Source of the DNA: Oehlia diaphana
Taxonomy: Eukaryota; Glomeromycota; Glomeromycetes; Glomerales; Glomeraceae
Length of the DNA stretch: 17,701 nucleotides
Assembly (NCBI GenBank): GCA_003833135.1
Contig: QZLH01000076.1
Coordinates: 114,844-132,544 of the forward strand
Direction: 5' to 3'
Shown here piece after piece: positions 9,598-17,701 of the stretch. The notes under the pieces are model-generated. The model was not told the DNA's origin. It saw only the letters and a list, made by a program, of their open reading frames with translations, and made no database searches. The position numbers and the translations under genes were made by a program. Numbering within the stretch: the stretch's first letter is position 1; each line of letters begins with the position of its first letter.

Positions 9598-9633
<36 letters not shown>
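9562..9633 (+). repeat. Two long T tracts
   Basis: Uninterrupted T runs at 9562-9587 (26 nt) and 9599-9633 (35 nt) are separated by GTTTCAAATTG. They may mark the poly(A) end of a minus-strand retroposed sequence or simple slippage. Their true length may be unreliable in the assembly. Confidence 0.8.
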
Positions 9634-9634
<1 letters not shown>

Positions 9635-9639
9635 GCTAC

Positions 9640-11480
9640 AAATCGGTTTACTCATATATTTCGTTGTATTTTATTCTTATTATTACAGCATTAATAAAAA
9701 ATTCGTTTTAGAACATTAGTTTGAAGAACACGTGACCGAAATTTCACGGACGATTAATCTATTTTTGAGATACTTTAACTGGTTAACCGTCTTACAGTAA
9801 TCGGTTAATTAGTCGATTAACGTTAATCAGTTCAATCTCTAACATGGAGAAGAAAGGGGAGGTGCGAGCATTGAAAACCATTAGACCATGATTATACAAT
9901 ATACAGTTTGATCTTTAATAAGGGTTATTTCGTCTGCGTCTTGTATTCAATGATTTTGAACTCAATGGTACTCATACCACCATCTATCCTTGTATAGACC
10001 CGTCTAAATATAATCAAAAAGTAATTAAATTAAAAGCGTACACAATATATTTTTTAATATTCTTTATCGGAAAGCCTTTCTGAAAAAGAAATGTTTGAAT
10101 AAATTAAATTTCTATAAGAAATATCAACTATATCATAATTTATATTTTTTAAAATTCAGGAAAGTTAAGTATTATATTTATGATAAGCAAAAAGTTTTTA
10201 ATTTATTTTTTTTGTAAATAGAAAAAACTAGAACTATGTTGGCACTGTCGGCGGTAAAATTGATTATCGTTGGTTACAACGTGGTACAGTATAATTATAG
10301 CAGTGAAACTGTACATATGATGTTTATCAATTTAAGAATATTATTAACTATCCAGAATTTGAACTCCTTTTATTTAGAATACACACATATATTTCCTTGT
10401 TTTCGTGCTGCACTACTAAGTATATTTAGTGTAAATAATTGATAAATTGAAAAATTGACATACAAAAAAAAAAAAAAAAAAAAAAGAATAGGAAGTTATT
10501 TGCTAAAGTCTCACTCTCACTCTTACGCGAATCTTTATGGCTATTAGAAAGATTGTTGCAGAATTATTCAATAAAAGTGACTCCCAATTTTCTTTTCTGG
10601 TCATTGAGCCAGAAAAAAAAAAAAAGACATGCAACATGTATTGAAGTTTTAATCGTTTAGGGCAGATGATTCCTGTAAATGAAAGATTATATTACTTGCA
10701 TTAATTAGCCTTACTTAATAGTATTGCAATTAGAAATATAACAACAACATAAATTTTAGACCTGGTGACCAAAATGACGAACGTCCATTAATTGGGGACG
10801 TTTTCTTGTTACTACAGCCTGAGATAAATATATGTATGAATTATTGTTTAATTAATTTAACACGAGTATCTGTGAACTTTTCTATTATTAATCCTTGTAG
10901 AATAATTTATGAGGTTATGGTTAAATACTTTTTTAAATTTTTTATATAATGTTATCATTTGAATGGTCGCAAATATTTTTTTTTTTTTTTTTGTTTATTG
11001 ATATTTTTTTAAAAAAGCAAATTACTTAAAAATTATGTTATGTAAATATTTGTATATGTAATTCATTAATAAATAATTTTGTGTATCAAAGTGGCGCAGT
11101 AGCGACCATTCTGTAAAATTCCAAAAGTCTAACATTTCGACAAGTTAAATTTTTAATTTAATAAAATTAATTATACTCGTTTTGACTTCCCCCTTTATTT
11201 GTAATATTACTTTTGTAATATTATAAATTTATTATTATAATATTTTTAAGTTTTTCAACAAATAAACAAACTTTACGGTGATCAAGTGAATCTTATGTAA
11301 CTGTAATTTAATTTAACAAATTAACCAATTAAAAAAGTTTTTGCTTAAATTAAATTGTATCACAACTTTAAGTTCCCGCACTTGCCATCAAAATAATTCT
11401 GTACAGTGATCACTAGAAAATGTAATACTTTTAAATGTAACACGACGAACAATAATGTTTTTTTTTGGATATAAACAATA
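9640..11480. other. Intergenic region, no supported gene
   Basis: It contains palindromic GGTTAACC / CGATTAACGTTAATC motifs at 9780-9830, an inverted repeat AACGTCC/GGACGTT (10780-10786/10796-10802), and a 22-A tract at about 10464-10485. A weak tRNA A-box-like stretch (GTGGCGCAGTAGCG, about 11090) has no convincing cloverleaf. A 68-codon frame at 10236-10442 ends 22 bp before the A tract and is listed separately. Confidence 0.5.
10236..10442 (+). other. Doubtful small open frame followed by an A tract
   Basis: ATG to TGA gives 68 residues starting MLALSAVKLIIVGYNVVQYN. There is one weak hydrophobic start, no known motif, and no introns that extend it. A 22-base A run follows the stop at about 10464. 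That arrangement would fit a retroposed transcript, but no target-site duplication was found. Chance is the more likely explanation. Confidence 0.15.
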
Positions 11481-11488
11481 TATAAAAG
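11481..11488 (+). promoter_or_regulatory. TATA box of receptor gene
   Basis: TATAAAAG lies 92 bp before the ATG at 11573, a good distance for a fungal core promoter with a short leader. Confidence 0.55.
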
Positions 11489-11572
11489 CCAATCAACAAT
11501 TATATTATTATAATTTCACATTCCCTTATAATTTTAAATATTATTTGACATACATATTTTTTTAAAACAAAT

Positions 11573-13156
11573 ATGAATTTACGATCATATTCGACCTATA
11601 TAGTTATTTTTATTTTATCGTTTCTATTTTTTATGATACCTATAAGTAATGCTCAAGGACATTCGTCTTATGGTTATGGTGCTAAAACTGATTTTTACAT
11701 TGTAATGATTATTCCATTAGTTTTTAATTCCATTAGTTTTCTAGGAACTTTATATATATTTTATCGTAAGTAATTTGATTGAGCTAAAAAATTTTATTTT
11801 TGATTTAATCAATTTAAAATTTTTTAAAATGTATTTGATTCTTTAGGAACATTTTCACGATGGAAATATGGTCATAGTATTATTTCATTATCATTTAGAT
11901 TTCCATTTTATATAGCAATTACAGGTACTGAATAAAATTCATTCATGATATCAATTATTCTTTACGGTATTTACAATAATTTTTTATCCTTATATTTAAG
12001 ATTTCTATATTCGTCATCCATCTTAATGGAGTTCGTAAGTAAATTGATTAAATTCTAAAATTTTTTGTCAAAATTATTATGTATCAATTTTAAACTAAAT
12101 TATATCGACAATTTATATAGTCATATGCAGCTTCAAAGAGAACAGAATTCATAAATAAGAACGAAACCATCTCATGGCCATTTCTACTTTGTGAAATCCT
12201 TGGAATATTTTTCACAATCTTCATTTTGCTAAATATATTACTGGTAAATTTTTTAAATAAATCTGGTAGAATCTGTTTCTTATACATGAAACTTATCACC
12301 GGAATTTATATTAATAGGTTGCAGCTATATCTATTGTAACTTGGTTACGTGTAGTACAAGAACGCTATTTGGCTTTGGGAAAATATGATTATAAAATTTG
12401 GCTTCCAATTATTTTCATATCATTAATAATCCCCCTAAGTTCAGTAAACGCCTACGGATCTCGAAATTATTCGTACGTTATATATTTACGTCATATATTA
12501 TAAAATATCATGTGTAAGATATTCACACTGTAATTTTTTTTTAGGTGCGGTACTAAAGTCGGATACAATAATGTAGCAATGTTGGTTATTGTCCTTATAT
12601 TCACCACATTGACAACTATCATGTTTTGTTACGCACATGTAATGAAAGTAATTCGCAATGTTAAAGACGACAATTCATCTATCACAGACTCATTTAATAA
12701 ACTTACCGATATTGAAAGAAGAACTTTTAAAAAAGTTTTAACTTATATCTTAGTCTTTATTTTACAATATATTCCTATTATTATTTATGACATTTGCATA
12801 TTTTTGAAGGTAAAAAAAAAAAAAAATAAAATAAATTACATTTTTTTGATTTAATTATAATTGTAACATAATGATTTTCAATCAATAGGTTCGCCATCTT
12901 GTGTTTGATGCTATCATTCCGGCAGGTAATTTGAATAAAAATAAAATATACAAAAATATGTAAATATATTGAAAGTATTAATTTCAAATTTTTTTTTTTC
13001 TATTACATAGTTATAAGCATTGGAGGAATAGGAAACGTAATTCAATATTTATATAATGAAGGATTATCTGACGATAATACTTCAAATTATAGACTTGAAT
13101 CGAACGAAGGATCACAACAATCACAGCAATTAAATAATACAATGAGTGAAATTTAG
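11573..13156 (+). CDS. Seven-helix G-protein-coupled receptor-like protein, eight exons, one-base frame break in exon 3
   Basis: Exons: 11573-11765, 11847-11924, 12001-12034, 12121-12243, 12318-12472, 12545-12809, 12889-12925, 13011-13156; all introns are GT..AG. The product would be about 343 residues. An N-terminal hydrophobic stretch ending PISNAQG looks like a signal peptide. Seven helices follow: about 40-63, 78-104, 121-150, 166-186, 204-226, 258-282 and 288-312. An ERY triplet (158-160) after helix 3 matches the D/ERY motif used to couple to G proteins; Cys126 and Cys196 could form the usual extracellular disulfide; NET at 116 is a glycosylation sequon. The tail is Ser/Gln/Asn-rich and polar. 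The layout fits fungal Git3/cAMP-receptor-like sensors; the ligand is unknown. Spliced exons total 1031 nt, one short of a multiple of three: exon 3 reads open (FLYSSSILMEF into SYAASKRTEF) only if one base, probably a T at 12002-12004, is missing. This is either real inactivation or an assembly error. Confidence 0.75.
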
Positions 13157-13226
13157 AATTATTTAATTTGAGTATATATATATATAGGATTTTTAAGCTA
13201 AATATGATAAGATCTTAATTGAAATT

Positions 13227-13232
13227 AATAAA
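13227..13232 (+). terminator. AATAAA poly(A) signal of receptor gene
   Basis: AATAAA lies 71 bp after the receptor stop codon, in a T/A-rich 3' region. Confidence 0.5.
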
Positions 13233-13431
13233 TATACAGTAGTTACAAATATTGTTTTATTGTAATAATTGTCTCAGAATAAACAAAGATCTATAAAAGA
13301 ATAAATTTACTTGATTTGCTTGACAATTTACTAATTTACTAAACACTTTTGAAAAAATTTTCCAATTATATCCTAATTTTTAATAATGATAATAATGATT
13401 TTAAGTTATATTAATGTACAATTTATTATTA

Positions 13432-14111
13432 TTAATTATTGCTTACTCTGGAATTCTTACAATTACTATGAGTAAATGATTTGTTCTTGAAGTTCACGTC
13501 ACCATCTTCAAGTATTTGCCCTACGGTTTTTATTAATTTTTTATTGATAAAATGGTCTCTTTTCAATAATTCTTCATCTGGTTCATTTTTCAATACTTTT
13601 TCTAAAGTATCTAATTCTTTATATTCTGGATTCTTTTGACCCCCATTTACTCCTTTATAAAGTCCAGTTAAACTAACATATTTTATCTAAATTTAAGGGA
13701 CGAAATTTGTTGTAAACAGAGAAATTTTTTGAGAGAAAATATTCTTCATATATTTGTAAATCAGATTAAATATAATGTATTGTGATTTCCAAATACTATA
13801 TGAACTAATAATTTAATATTATTCACTATTTGATCCATATTTTATTTTCTATTAAGGTTGAGAATAGATTTTTGTGATTTTTGTATTTCTTCATATATAT
13901 TACCATAGTAAGCCTCCATAATTCTATTAATATCTTCTCATGATCTAAAGGTATAGCCTATACAAAGACTTATGCCAGCTTTTGATGCAAATTTAATAAT
14001 TTCTTTAATTTCTGATTTAATATTTATCCTTTGCACAATTTTAATAGCTCGTGCCGATTTACTAGATTCTTTTCGTTTAGCGCTGGCTTTACTTCCTTTT
14101 TCACCCCCATT
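13432..14111 (-). pseudogene. Degraded minus-strand gene of unknown function
   Basis: Two coding pieces are seen on the minus strand. The upstream piece (14111 down to 13842) reads SNGGEKGSKASAKRKESSKS, ARAIKIVQRINIKSEIKEII and GISLCIGYTFRS, then a TGA (13938-13940), and continues in frame as EDINRIMEAYYGNIYEEIQK. The downstream piece (13686-13432) begins right after an AG (intron acceptor-like) and reads KYVSLTGLYKGVNGGQKNPE, then ELDTLEKVLKNEPDEELLKR, ending at TAA 13432-13434. Both are Lys/Glu-rich and look like true protein, but the segment between them is not open and the internal TGA breaks the first. No family is recognised. A nuclear or DNA-binding role might be guessed from the basic N-terminal Ser/Lys region, but nothing shows it. 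Confidence 0.5.
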
Positions 14112-14329
14112 TGAAAAAAAAAATATTAATTATTATATATCTGCATGATAATATGGTATAAAATTAAAAATTTTTCGTTCAACAGGATTAAAAGGTTATA
14201 ACCCAGATATTATGATCTGTTACAAAAATAATTTTGTAAAATAAAAACAGTTATAACGCTTATTATCCGTTTTTTTTTCATTTGACCTGTGTAATTGCAA
14301 ACGTATCCTTACAAGAAGAAAAAAAAAAT

Positions 14330-14600
14330 CTCCTGGAAGAAGCCTACAAGAAGAAAAAGCAAGTTATTAATTTAAAAATAAAAATAAATTTAAAAAAAAA
14401 ATAAAAATACTAATTAACTAAACATTCTATATTAAACTTTTTGCCAATGTATTCTTATGAGAAGAAAAAAATATATCAAAAAGTGTTCCTATATTCAACT
14501 GAAATTGCCATCTTGGATGAAGCCGAAAGGCAAGTTATTAATTTTAAAAATAAAAATGTATTTAAAAAAAATAAACATACTAATTAACTACTAAGTGTTC
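14330..14600 (-). repeat. Tandem duplication, offset about 171 bp, intron-like
   Basis: GCAAGTTATTAATTT recurs at 14359 and 14530, and ACTAATTAACTA at about 14409 and 14579. The A-rich sequence between is alike. Read on the minus strand, each copy looks like an intron (GTATTTTTATTT donor or GTATGTTTATTT donor, TTAATAAC branch region; CTTCTTGTAG acceptor in one copy) followed by a short exon-like stretch starting GCTTCTTCC or GCTTCATCC. Confidence 0.5.
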
Positions 14601-14814
14601 TAATAAAACCCATATGCCGTTTTGGAATAAAAGAAGAAATAAAAAAATAACTAATGTTAGTAATGTACAATATAAATATAATTTGTCACAGTACATATGA
14701 AGATTATTTCCAGTTTGAGACTTTCTAACTCATTTTAGTATGATATACAAGTAGTGGGAATATTATATAAGATTATACCTTACAATTAAATGCAAAATTT
14801 TACATTACATTAAA

Positions 14815-15235
14815 ATACGGAGTGCTTCGATATATTACATAAAATTACAATCTATTATATTTTTGAAAATATATGTTGCAATGAAATTATAGAATACTTT
14901 AGTACATTATGTAAGACTACATTATGTAATACAGTTAACCTCCCATATAAGCACACTTCTCAGAACCAAAAAAAATGATGTGACTATAAAAATACTATAT
15001 GATGTGACTAAAGAGGAGGTTTTTTTAATATATTTATTAGTAATTTGGGCCAATGCAAATGTGCTTATATGGAAGGATGTGATTAGATAGGAGGTGACTA
15101 TATGGGAGGTCGACTGTATATCTAAATATTATAAAATTTAATTCTACATAATATGATGAAGTACTCCATAATTTTACTACAAAATATTACATAATTTTAC
15201 ATCATATAAAATTTACGAAGTACTTCATATATTAA
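14815..15235. repeat. Degenerate inverted/direct repeat region
   Basis: GAAGTACTTC-like palindromes occur at about 14820 (GGAGTGCTTCG), 15160 (GAAGTACTCC) and 15219 (GAAGTACTTC). They are surrounded by recurring ATTACATAAAATTAC and TACATTATGTAA motifs; the latter occurs twice at 14903-14914 and 14918-14929. The outer arms are roughly inverted, and a pogo-like element sits in the middle, so this appears to be an older element split by a younger one. Confidence 0.4.
14932..15116. mobile_element. 185-bp pogo/Tc1-like MITE with TA duplication
   Basis: CAGTTAACCTCCC (14932-14944) and GGGAGGTCGACTG (15104-15116) are inverted repeats with two mismatches. TA flanks both ends (14930-14931, 15117-15118). 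A sub-terminal ATATAAGCACA recurs inverted as TGTGCTTATAT. The CAGT start and TA duplication fit the pogo/Tigger branch of Tc1/mariner. It contains no transposase; inside, GATGTGACTA is repeated. Confidence 0.7.
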
Positions 15236-15364
15236 AGTTCCTGATGTTATAAGCCTAAATAACATAGTTGTAATGCATAACAAAATGTTCTTGTAGGGTT
15301 TTTGTAAGACTTTTAGAAATACTACAAATATATGTAAAAAAAAGTATCATTTTTAGTAAAGTAA

Positions 15365-15951
15365 CTAAGAGTCAATTTCATCAAGATCCATATCTGAGCT
15401 GTATAAAAAAAAGGAAATAAAAGAAATTAGCAACCATTTTAAAAGACAAAATAAAGATGGAATAAAACAAAAAAAATAATACTCCCACTGAAGTCCTTCG
15501 ACCAAAGAATTTAAGAACTGTCTAAAAAGAAAAAAGAACAGCTAGAAAATGTTTGTTAAAATAAAAATCAAGAAAAAATTGCCAAATTTACCAAAATGCC
15601 ACGTTTTGAGAGACCATAAGAACTGTCTAAAAGAAGTAAAATTGAAGCATTAAAAAATATTCATTAAAATAAATAGTAAAGAAAAAAATACCCACTAAAA
15701 TCGCATTCAGATATTTGAAGAATAGGCCTAAAAAGAAGAAAGAAACATTAGTAAATATTAATCAAAAATAATTCAAAAAATAAATATCCACCCAATAAAT
15801 TATTATGTATCCAAAGACTCAAGTCTTCTAAAAAAAGAAAAATTAAAAATGTTAGTATACTGTATGTTACATTAAAGAAATATATAAAAATATAAACATT
15901 ATCCAATTTCTCATCAAATTCCACACATTTGAAGGGTAAAATGAAGACAAA
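15365..15951 (-). pseudogene. 3' end of a gene built of tandem ~36-nt exons
   Basis: On the minus strand, short exons alternate with introns of 64-84 nt: 15792-15827 (36 nt), 15692-15727 (36), 15592-15626 (35), 15483-15521 (39) and terminal 15365-15398. Introns begin GTGGAT, GTATTT, GTAAAT and GTATTA and end in T-rich tracts plus AG (TTCTTTTTAG, TTTTTTATACAG). In one phase the exons give related 12-13-residue units: PILQISECDFSG, QFLWSLKTWHF, QFLNSLVEGLQW. The gene then closes with an acidic tail, DSDMDLDEIDS, and a TAG. The 15792 unit (RLESLDT) has two stops, and an older unit at about 15904-15951 lacks a GT donor. The 35-nt exon is one base short, which breaks the frame. The array arose by duplication of exon plus intron together. 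The function is unknown, and the 5' end is not found. Confidence 0.45.
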
Positions 15952-16006
15952 CCTTAAAAAAAGATTTAATAGTTTAGTATTAAAGATGACAAAAAAAACC
16001 AACAAA

Positions 16007-16716
16007 TAGGGTTGGATCAGTCCTAGCAAAGACTGGTCCTGCGTCAGTCTTAGGACTGGTCTTTACAGTCTTCGGTCTGAAATTTGAGAACCGGTCTGGA
16101 CTGGAACTGATCCCATATTTTTAATATCCAATAAAAATGAGCCAATTTTTTGTGCTCATCTTCTTCTAGAGCAGTTTTTGCCAAAACTGATTATTGGTTC
16201 AGTTTTTATCATTTTCATGACATTTTTTATTAAAAAAATGTGCGAAAACTTATTTTTGTAAAATTATTAATACAAACATTTTTGCAACATTTCCTATTAA
16301 TAAAATAATTTAAAAAATATGCAAAAATGTACTTTTTTTATTAAATTGCTTAATATAAAATGTTGCAAAACATAAATTACTTAATAATATCATTTTTGCA
16401 ACATTGTTTGTTAAAATAATAATTAAAATCATTTGCAAAAAACATTTTTTTTATGAACTTATTAATAAAAAACATTTTCACAACTTTTTATATTAAAATA
16501 ATTAAAAATGTTGTAAAACATTTTTTATTTGTTAAATTACATGTTAAAAAACATTTCGCAACGTTCTTTAATACTTTAGCATAATTTAGAGGTCTTAAAA
16601 TTGTGGGGACAAATTTCTTAATTTTAGATCAGTCCAGTTCTGATACTGGTCCAGTTTAGGTTGAAAGACCGGTCTTTTGGGACTAGATCAGACTGGACTG
16701 GACCGATCCAACCCTA
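16007..16716. mobile_element. 710-bp hAT-like non-autonomous transposon
   Basis: Perfect 12-bp terminal inverted repeats, TAGGGTTGGATC at the left and GATCCAACCCTA at the right, are bordered on both sides by the identical 8-bp CCAACAAA (15999-16006 and 16717-16724). An 8-bp duplication and TAGGG ends are the signature of the hAT superfamily. Sub-terminal zones are rich in ACTGGTC/GACCAGT motifs in both directions, a typical transposase-binding arrangement. The centre (about 16225-16575) is a degenerate tandem repeat of AACATTTTT and TTTTGCAAC. No transposase is encoded. Confidence 0.85.
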
Positions 16717-16724
16717 CCAACAAA

Positions 16725-16974
16725 CAATAGAAAAAATCCACCTTAATTTTCACAAAAGAGACATTAAAACATAAAAAAGGAAATACTGAAACCTAAAAAG
16801 AAGCTAAATCTACAAAAAAAGAAAATTTAAGTTAATGATGAATACAAAGAAATAAAAAATGACATTTTTTTAAGAAATGGCAAAATCTAAAAGAAACAAA
16901 TAAACTGTTAATAGAGTTTATTAAAATAAAAAAAAAATTACCTACCAGAATTCTAATGTTAGAAACTGTTCATT
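16725..16974 (-). other. Older, decayed modules of the exon array
   Basis: Minus-strand T-rich tracts ending in AG (TTCTTTTAG, TTTTTTTGTAG, CTTCTTTTTAG) recur between about 16760 and 16920 with short unrelated-looking stretches between them. They resemble the intron ends of the array at 15365-15951, and the hAT-like element lies between the two parts. No open frame survives. Confidence 0.3.
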
Positions 16975-17399
16975 AAAGGAAATAGTGGTGGATGCTTCAC
17001 CGAAGAAAAGAAGTTCAGAGTTGATATGGAAGTGGATAATATACAGAAATGGAAAGAATTTGGAAAAAGTAAAGGTAAAGATGATAGCACACCACCAGCT
17101 AATCAACTGGCAAACTTTTCTACACCGCAAGCACATTTTGATTAGGGTTAGCAAATATGGCAGCCAAGAAAAATAAACCAAAAACAATACCAGTTACTGA
17201 AGATGAGGTAGTGGATATTAGAATGGAAGAGGATACAGACTTAGACTCAAATTTAGAAGGTGGTAAGGCAGAAGGCTTGACTAAAACACCTCTGAAATGA
17301 GATAATAATGCACAAAATAGAGTACATATGATACTAAGCACATTTGAAGGTTTAAAAGAAGTGAAAGAGAAATTAACTGAATTGGAAGAGATTTTTTAA
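16975..17399 (+). pseudogene. Fragmented charged protein, possibly retrotransposon ORF1-like
   Basis: Three plus-strand pieces: EIVVDASPKKRSSEL in one frame; a 39-codon frame from ATG 17026 (MEVDNIQKWKEFGKSKGKDD) to TAG 17143-17145; and 12 bases later ATG 17157 (MAAKKNKPKTIPVTEDEVVD, then EEDTDLDSNLEGGKAEGLTK). The last is cut by TGA 17298-17300 but continues in frame as NRVHMILSTFEGLKEVKEKL to TAA 17397-17399. The protein has a Lys-rich start, an acidic middle and a helical, coiled-coil-like end. From memory this type recurs in Rhizophagus genomes and may belong to a non-LTR element, but no reverse transcriptase or zinc knuckle is present here, so the origin is inferred. Internal stops and a frame switch near 17025 mark it as non-functional. 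Confidence 0.45.
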
Positions 17400-17602
17400 C
17401 AACCTCCAATGATATGGAATGAAAAGTTATCAAAAAGAACAGGGCCCTATAAAAAGTAATTATTCATTATTTGTACAGATTTTATACGTTTTCATACGGA
17501 ATATGTACAGAATTTGTAGTGATGTATACATTAAGATAATTTATTATATACATTTATTAGAAGAATTGTACGAAATATGACTGAATTTGTACGGTATTTA
17601 AT

Positions 17603-17631
17603 AGTTACTCGGCACGAAGTGCCGAGTAACT
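17603..17631. repeat. Perfect 13-bp hairpin palindrome
   Basis: AGTTACTCGGCAC and GTGCCGAGTAACT are exact inverted repeats around a GAA loop. The stem is far more GC-rich than its surroundings. Confidence 0.85.
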
Positions 17632-17669
17632 GTTGTATTTGCAATAAGCAATATGATTGGCGGGATTTA

Positions 17670-17684
17670 CTGAGCGCAGCTCAG
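17670..17684. repeat. Small hairpin palindrome
   Basis: CTGAGC and GCTCAG pair around GCA, and the pairing extends weakly outwards (TTTA.../...CAAA). It lies 38 bp after the larger hairpin with the same three-base loop design, suggesting both belong to one repeat family. Confidence 0.7.
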
Positions 17685-17701
17685 CAAATTTCACTGATCA
17701 T

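Noticed and set aside
9480..9842. hAT-like element with ends GAAGTTGGAACCG and CAGTTCAATCTC
   Set aside because: The ends match only loosely and no 8-bp target duplication is seen, though GATTAAC-type palindromes inside are suggestive.
11085..11145. Possible tRNA or tRNA-derived SINE (A-box-like GTGGCGCAGTAGCG)
   Set aside because: The B box is poor and no acceptor stem or cloverleaf can be drawn.
12090..12299. Minus-strand frame inside the receptor gene
   Set aside because: Antisense shadow of receptor exon 4.
15748..16029. 93-codon minus-strand frame
   Set aside because: It crosses exon-array introns and the hAT element boundary and contains no consistent unit structure.
17120..17341. 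Minus-strand frame opposite the charged protein
   Set aside because: Shadow of the plus-strand remnants; the plus strand has the better protein sense.
17603..17655. Helitron 3' end (hairpin followed by CTRR)
   Set aside because: No CTRR-T follows the hairpin at the expected distance, and no Rep/helicase sequence is present.

Overview
The window looks like nuclear DNA from a very AT-rich fungus. The two best genes are broken by many short introns (about 64-130 nt) with GT..AG ends and TACTAA-like branch points. TATA boxes and AATAAA signals flank the genes, and the space between them is packed with decayed DNA-transposon relics and A/T tracts. The base composition, the intron style and the palindromic repeats at the right end suggest an arbuscular mycorrhizal fungus of the Rhizophagus type. 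That assignment is inference from memory of such genomes, not a search result. No rRNA, convincing tRNA, CRISPR or bacterial operon signal was seen.

Layout. 1-788: a degenerate plus-strand gene with a 246-bp tandem duplication and several frame breaks. 1575-2538: an intronless gene for a 263-residue Gln/Asn/His-rich, prion-like protein. 2540-4240: non-coding, with a decayed inverted-repeat element. 4242-6574: a multi-exon multi-pass membrane protein gene. Its first four exons are clean. A further set of membrane exons follows after a 9-bp minisatellite and ends in a tail separated by a stop codon. 6575-11480: about 5 kb without a supported gene, holding two TA-flanked miniature inverted-repeat elements, long T tracts and small palindromes. 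11481-13232: an eight-exon seven-helix receptor (GPCR-like) gene with TATA box and poly(A) signal, carrying what looks like a one-base deletion in exon 3. 13432-14111: remains of an unrecognised minus-strand gene. 14330-16970: minus-strand tandem duplications of short exon+intron modules, interrupted by a pogo/Tc1-like miniature element (14932-15116) and a 710-bp hAT-like element with a perfect 8-bp target-site duplication (16007-16716). 16975-17399: plus-strand remnants of a charged, probably retroelement-associated protein. 17603-17684: two tight palindromic hairpins.

The genes do not form a pathway. The coherent biological content is two membrane proteins, one of them a likely G-protein-coupled sensor, and a disordered prion-like protein, set in repeat-rich DNA where several genes are visibly decaying. 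The most unusual structure is the array of about 36-nt exons, each with its own intron, repeated on the minus strand between 15365 and 15951.
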